In this document: piece after piece, positions 13,954-15,294 of the stretch | How positions within the stretch are numbered: position 1 is the first letter of the stretch | How the letters are laid out: each line of letters begins with the position of its first letter | Assembly (NCBI GenBank): GCA_936924635.1 | Contig: CAKZHP010000124.1 | Span: forward strand, 1-15,294 | Source: an uncultured Propionibacteriaceae bacterium | Lineage (GTDB): Bacteria; Actinomycetota; Actinomycetes; Propionibacteriales; Propionibacteriaceae | Length of the DNA stretch: 15,294 nucleotides | Reading direction: 5' to 3' | Program-made: the position numbers and the translations under genes | Notes under the pieces: generated by a model | What the model was told of the DNA's origin: nothing | The model's input: only the letters and a program-made list of their open reading frames with translations | The model's database searches: none

Positions 13954-14961
13954 GTGTCAGACTCTCCACCAGCGGCACCCGACCCGATGATCGACGGCGC
14001 CGGCCTGCACATCGCTCTCGGCGGGCGGCAGATCCTGCACGGGGTCTCGTTCACCGTGGCCACCGGTGACGTGTTCGGCTTCATCGGCCCCAACGGCGCG
14101 GGCAAGTCCACGACCATCCGCACGATGCTCGGCCTGTACCGGCCAGACGCCGGGTCCGTCCGTGTCGCGGGCCACCCGGCCGGCACCGACGAGGCGCGCG
14201 CCGCGACGGGCTTCGCCCTCGACCAGGACGGCCTGTACGACGGCCTCACGGCCGCCGACAACATCGCGTTCTTCCGCGACCTGTACGGCTGCCGCCGCGA
14301 CGACCAGGCCGTGATGCGGGTGCTCGACCAGGTCGGTCTCGCCGACCGGGCCCAGGACCGGGTGCGTACGTTCTCGCGCGGCATGCGCCAGCGCACCGCC
14401 ATCGCCCGCGCCCTCGCCCACGACCCCCAGGTGGTGGTCATGGACGAGCCGACCTCGGGCGTCGACCCGGTCGCCAGGCAGCAGCTCCACGGGCTGATCG
14501 CCGACCTGGTGCGCGACCGCGGGCTCACCCTGCTGATCAGCTCGCACGACCTCGACGAGATCCAACAGCTCTGCACGCGCATCGCTCTCATCGGCGGCGG
14601 CCGCATCGTGCTCGCGGGCGAGGTCGGCGAGCTCACGAGGCAGCAGGGGCTGGGAGACCTCACGGTCACCACGACCGCGCCCGTCAGCGCGTCCGTGGCG
14701 GACGCGCTCCGGGCCGAGGCCTCCCTCGGCGTCCAGCACGTCGACGGCCGTACGCTCCGGCTCCGCCCCACCGGTGCCCCGGTCTCGACGGCCGTGGCGA
14801 CCCTCGCCGCTCACGGCGTCGAGGTGAGCGACCTGACGAGCAGCAGGGCCCGCTTGGAGCAGGTGTTCGCCGACGCCGTCGCGGACGCCGAGGCCGCCAC
14901 GGCGTCGGAGAAGCCGGAGCCGCAGACCCGGGTCCGAGACAGCAGGGCCGGCGCCCGATGA
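13954..14961 (+). CDS. ABC transporter ATP-binding protein (ABC-2 exporter type)
   Basis: Cytoplasmic ATPase of an exporter, 335 residues, somewhat longer than the usual 300. Walker A GPNGAGKST at 45-53, Q-loop Gln91 (FALDQDGLYDGLT), signature FSRGMRQR at 140-147 (the S-x-G-M form typical of the DrrA/CcmA-like drug and ABC-2 group), Walker B VVVMDEPTSGVDP at 160-172, and H-loop His198 (ISSHD). After residue about 230 comes the accessory domain with LEQVFADAV, then an acidic and basic tail (EKPEPQTRVRDSRAGAR). The GTG at 13954 follows GGAGGG with a 4-base gap; the frame open upstream is antisense to rarA. Its TGA overlaps the next start (ATGA), so it pairs with the permease. Substrate unknown. 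Confidence 0.94.
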   Translation: MSDSPPAAPDPMIDGAGLHIALGGRQILHGVSFTVATGDVFGFIGPNGAGKSTTIRTMLGLYRPDAGSVRVAGHPAGTDEARAATGFALDQDGLYDGLTAADNIAFFRDLYGCRRDDQAVMRVLDQVGLADRAQDRVRTFSRGMRQRTAIARALAHDPQVVVMDEPTSGVDPVARQQLHGLIADLVRDRGLTLLISSHDLDEIQQLCTRIALIGGGRIVLAGEVGELTRQQGLGDLTVTTTAPVSASVADALRAEASLGVQHVDGRTLRLRPTGAPVSTAVATLAAHGVEVSDLTSSRARLEQVFADAVADAEAATASEKPEPQTRVRDSRAGAR

Positions 14962-15294
14962 CGGGCCTGAGCGCTCTCTACGTCAGGTCGCTCCGCACCA
15001 CGACGGGCGCAGTGGCCCTCGTCGCCCTGTATGCGGCGATCGCGCTGCTCGTCGTCGCCGTCACGGTGACCCTGTCCGGCACCCTCGCGCTGCGACCTCT
15101 GCACGAGGCTGACCCCCTGTCTGCGGGCGTGGGCGCGACCCTGGGCGTCTCAGGGTGCCTCGCCGCGGTCGTCGTCGGTGGTCTCGCGTTCACCGTCCTG
15201 CTCGGCTCTCCCTTGACACGTGACCAGGCGACGGGGCGCGTCGTCGCCGAGGTCGCCTCGCCGGCCGGCGCGCGGCGCGCCTGGCTGGCCCGGG
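14958..15294 (+). CDS. ABC-2 type permease, N-terminal part (runs off window)
   Basis: About 112 residues are visible before the window ends with the frame open. ATG at 14958-14960 overlaps the ATPase stop (ATGA). The protein begins MTGLSALYVRSLRTTTGAVA, followed by a membrane segment at about 17-42 and a second at about 65-84 (VSGCLAAVVVGGLAFTVLL). Then comes the cytoplasmic RDQATGRVVAEVASPAGARRAWLAR, which resembles the coupling-helix region of ABC-2 permeases (the element after the second helix in which an acidic/Gly motif precedes the L-A-x-P segment). It is the membrane partner of the preceding ATPase. The number of remaining helices cannot be seen. Confidence 0.85.
   Translation, partial: MTGLSALYVRSLRTTTGAVALVALYAAIALLVVAVTVTLSGTLALRPLHEADPLSAGVGATLGVSGCLAAVVVGGLAFTVLLGSPLTRDQATGRVVAEVASPAGARRAWLAR

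Overview
The window reads as high-GC actinobacterial chromosome. The evidence is heavy G/C use at third codon positions, GTG starts, and an alaS-ruvX-mltG / aroC-aroK-aroB neighbourhood with the small DUF948 and DUF6167 membrane proteins upstream of alaS, an arrangement typical of Actinobacteria. A Propionibacteriales-type lineage is plausible, but I cannot fix the genus. The first 40 bases are not genomic: they match the 3' part of the Illumina TruSeq/P5 adapter, so position 41 is the true contig edge.

Left part (41-8557, all minus strand). Reading right to left, a housekeeping run goes DUF948 protein, DUF6167 protein, alaS (alanyl-tRNA synthetase), ruvX (Holliday-junction resolvase-like nuclease), mltG (septal endolytic transglycosylase), then after a 121-bp gap aroC, aroK and aroB (chorismate synthase, shikimate kinase, dehydroquinate synthase). 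Stop and start codons overlap at alaS/ruvX, ruvX/mltG, aroC/aroK and aroK/aroB, so translation is probably coupled. aroE, often found between mltG and aroC in relatives, is absent here. After aroB lies the 5' end of an exported Ala/Thr-rich protein, cut by the contig edge. It has a perfect CRP/GlxR-type site and a hairpin-rich leader in front of it.

Middle part (8558-12273). A divergent promoter region separates the housekeeping run from a plus-strand GH42 beta-galactosidase with both catalytic glutamates. Behind it come two tandem hairpins, two unassigned palindromes, and two decayed genes lying head to head: the C-terminal part of a DUF418 membrane protein (minus) and a PaaX-like regulator (plus) with two in-frame amber codons and a frameshift. 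Both lack their 5' ends, which fits one deletion across a shared divergent promoter. This is an accessory block wedged between conserved genes.

Right part (12274-15294). rarA (replication-fork AAA+ ATPase) is translationally coupled to a small AbrB-type regulator on the minus strand. Divergent from these is an ABC-2 type exporter: an ATPase and a permease that runs off the window. The 100-bp intergenic region has a good sigma-70-like promoter for abrB-rarA, with an inverted repeat framing its -35 box, placed where it could also affect the exporter operon.

I found no CRISPR array, tRNA, rRNA or intact mobile element, and no clearly new biological system. The most useful observations are the adapter artefact, the decayed divergent gene pair, the orphan palindromes, the CRP-like site and the -35 operator candidate.
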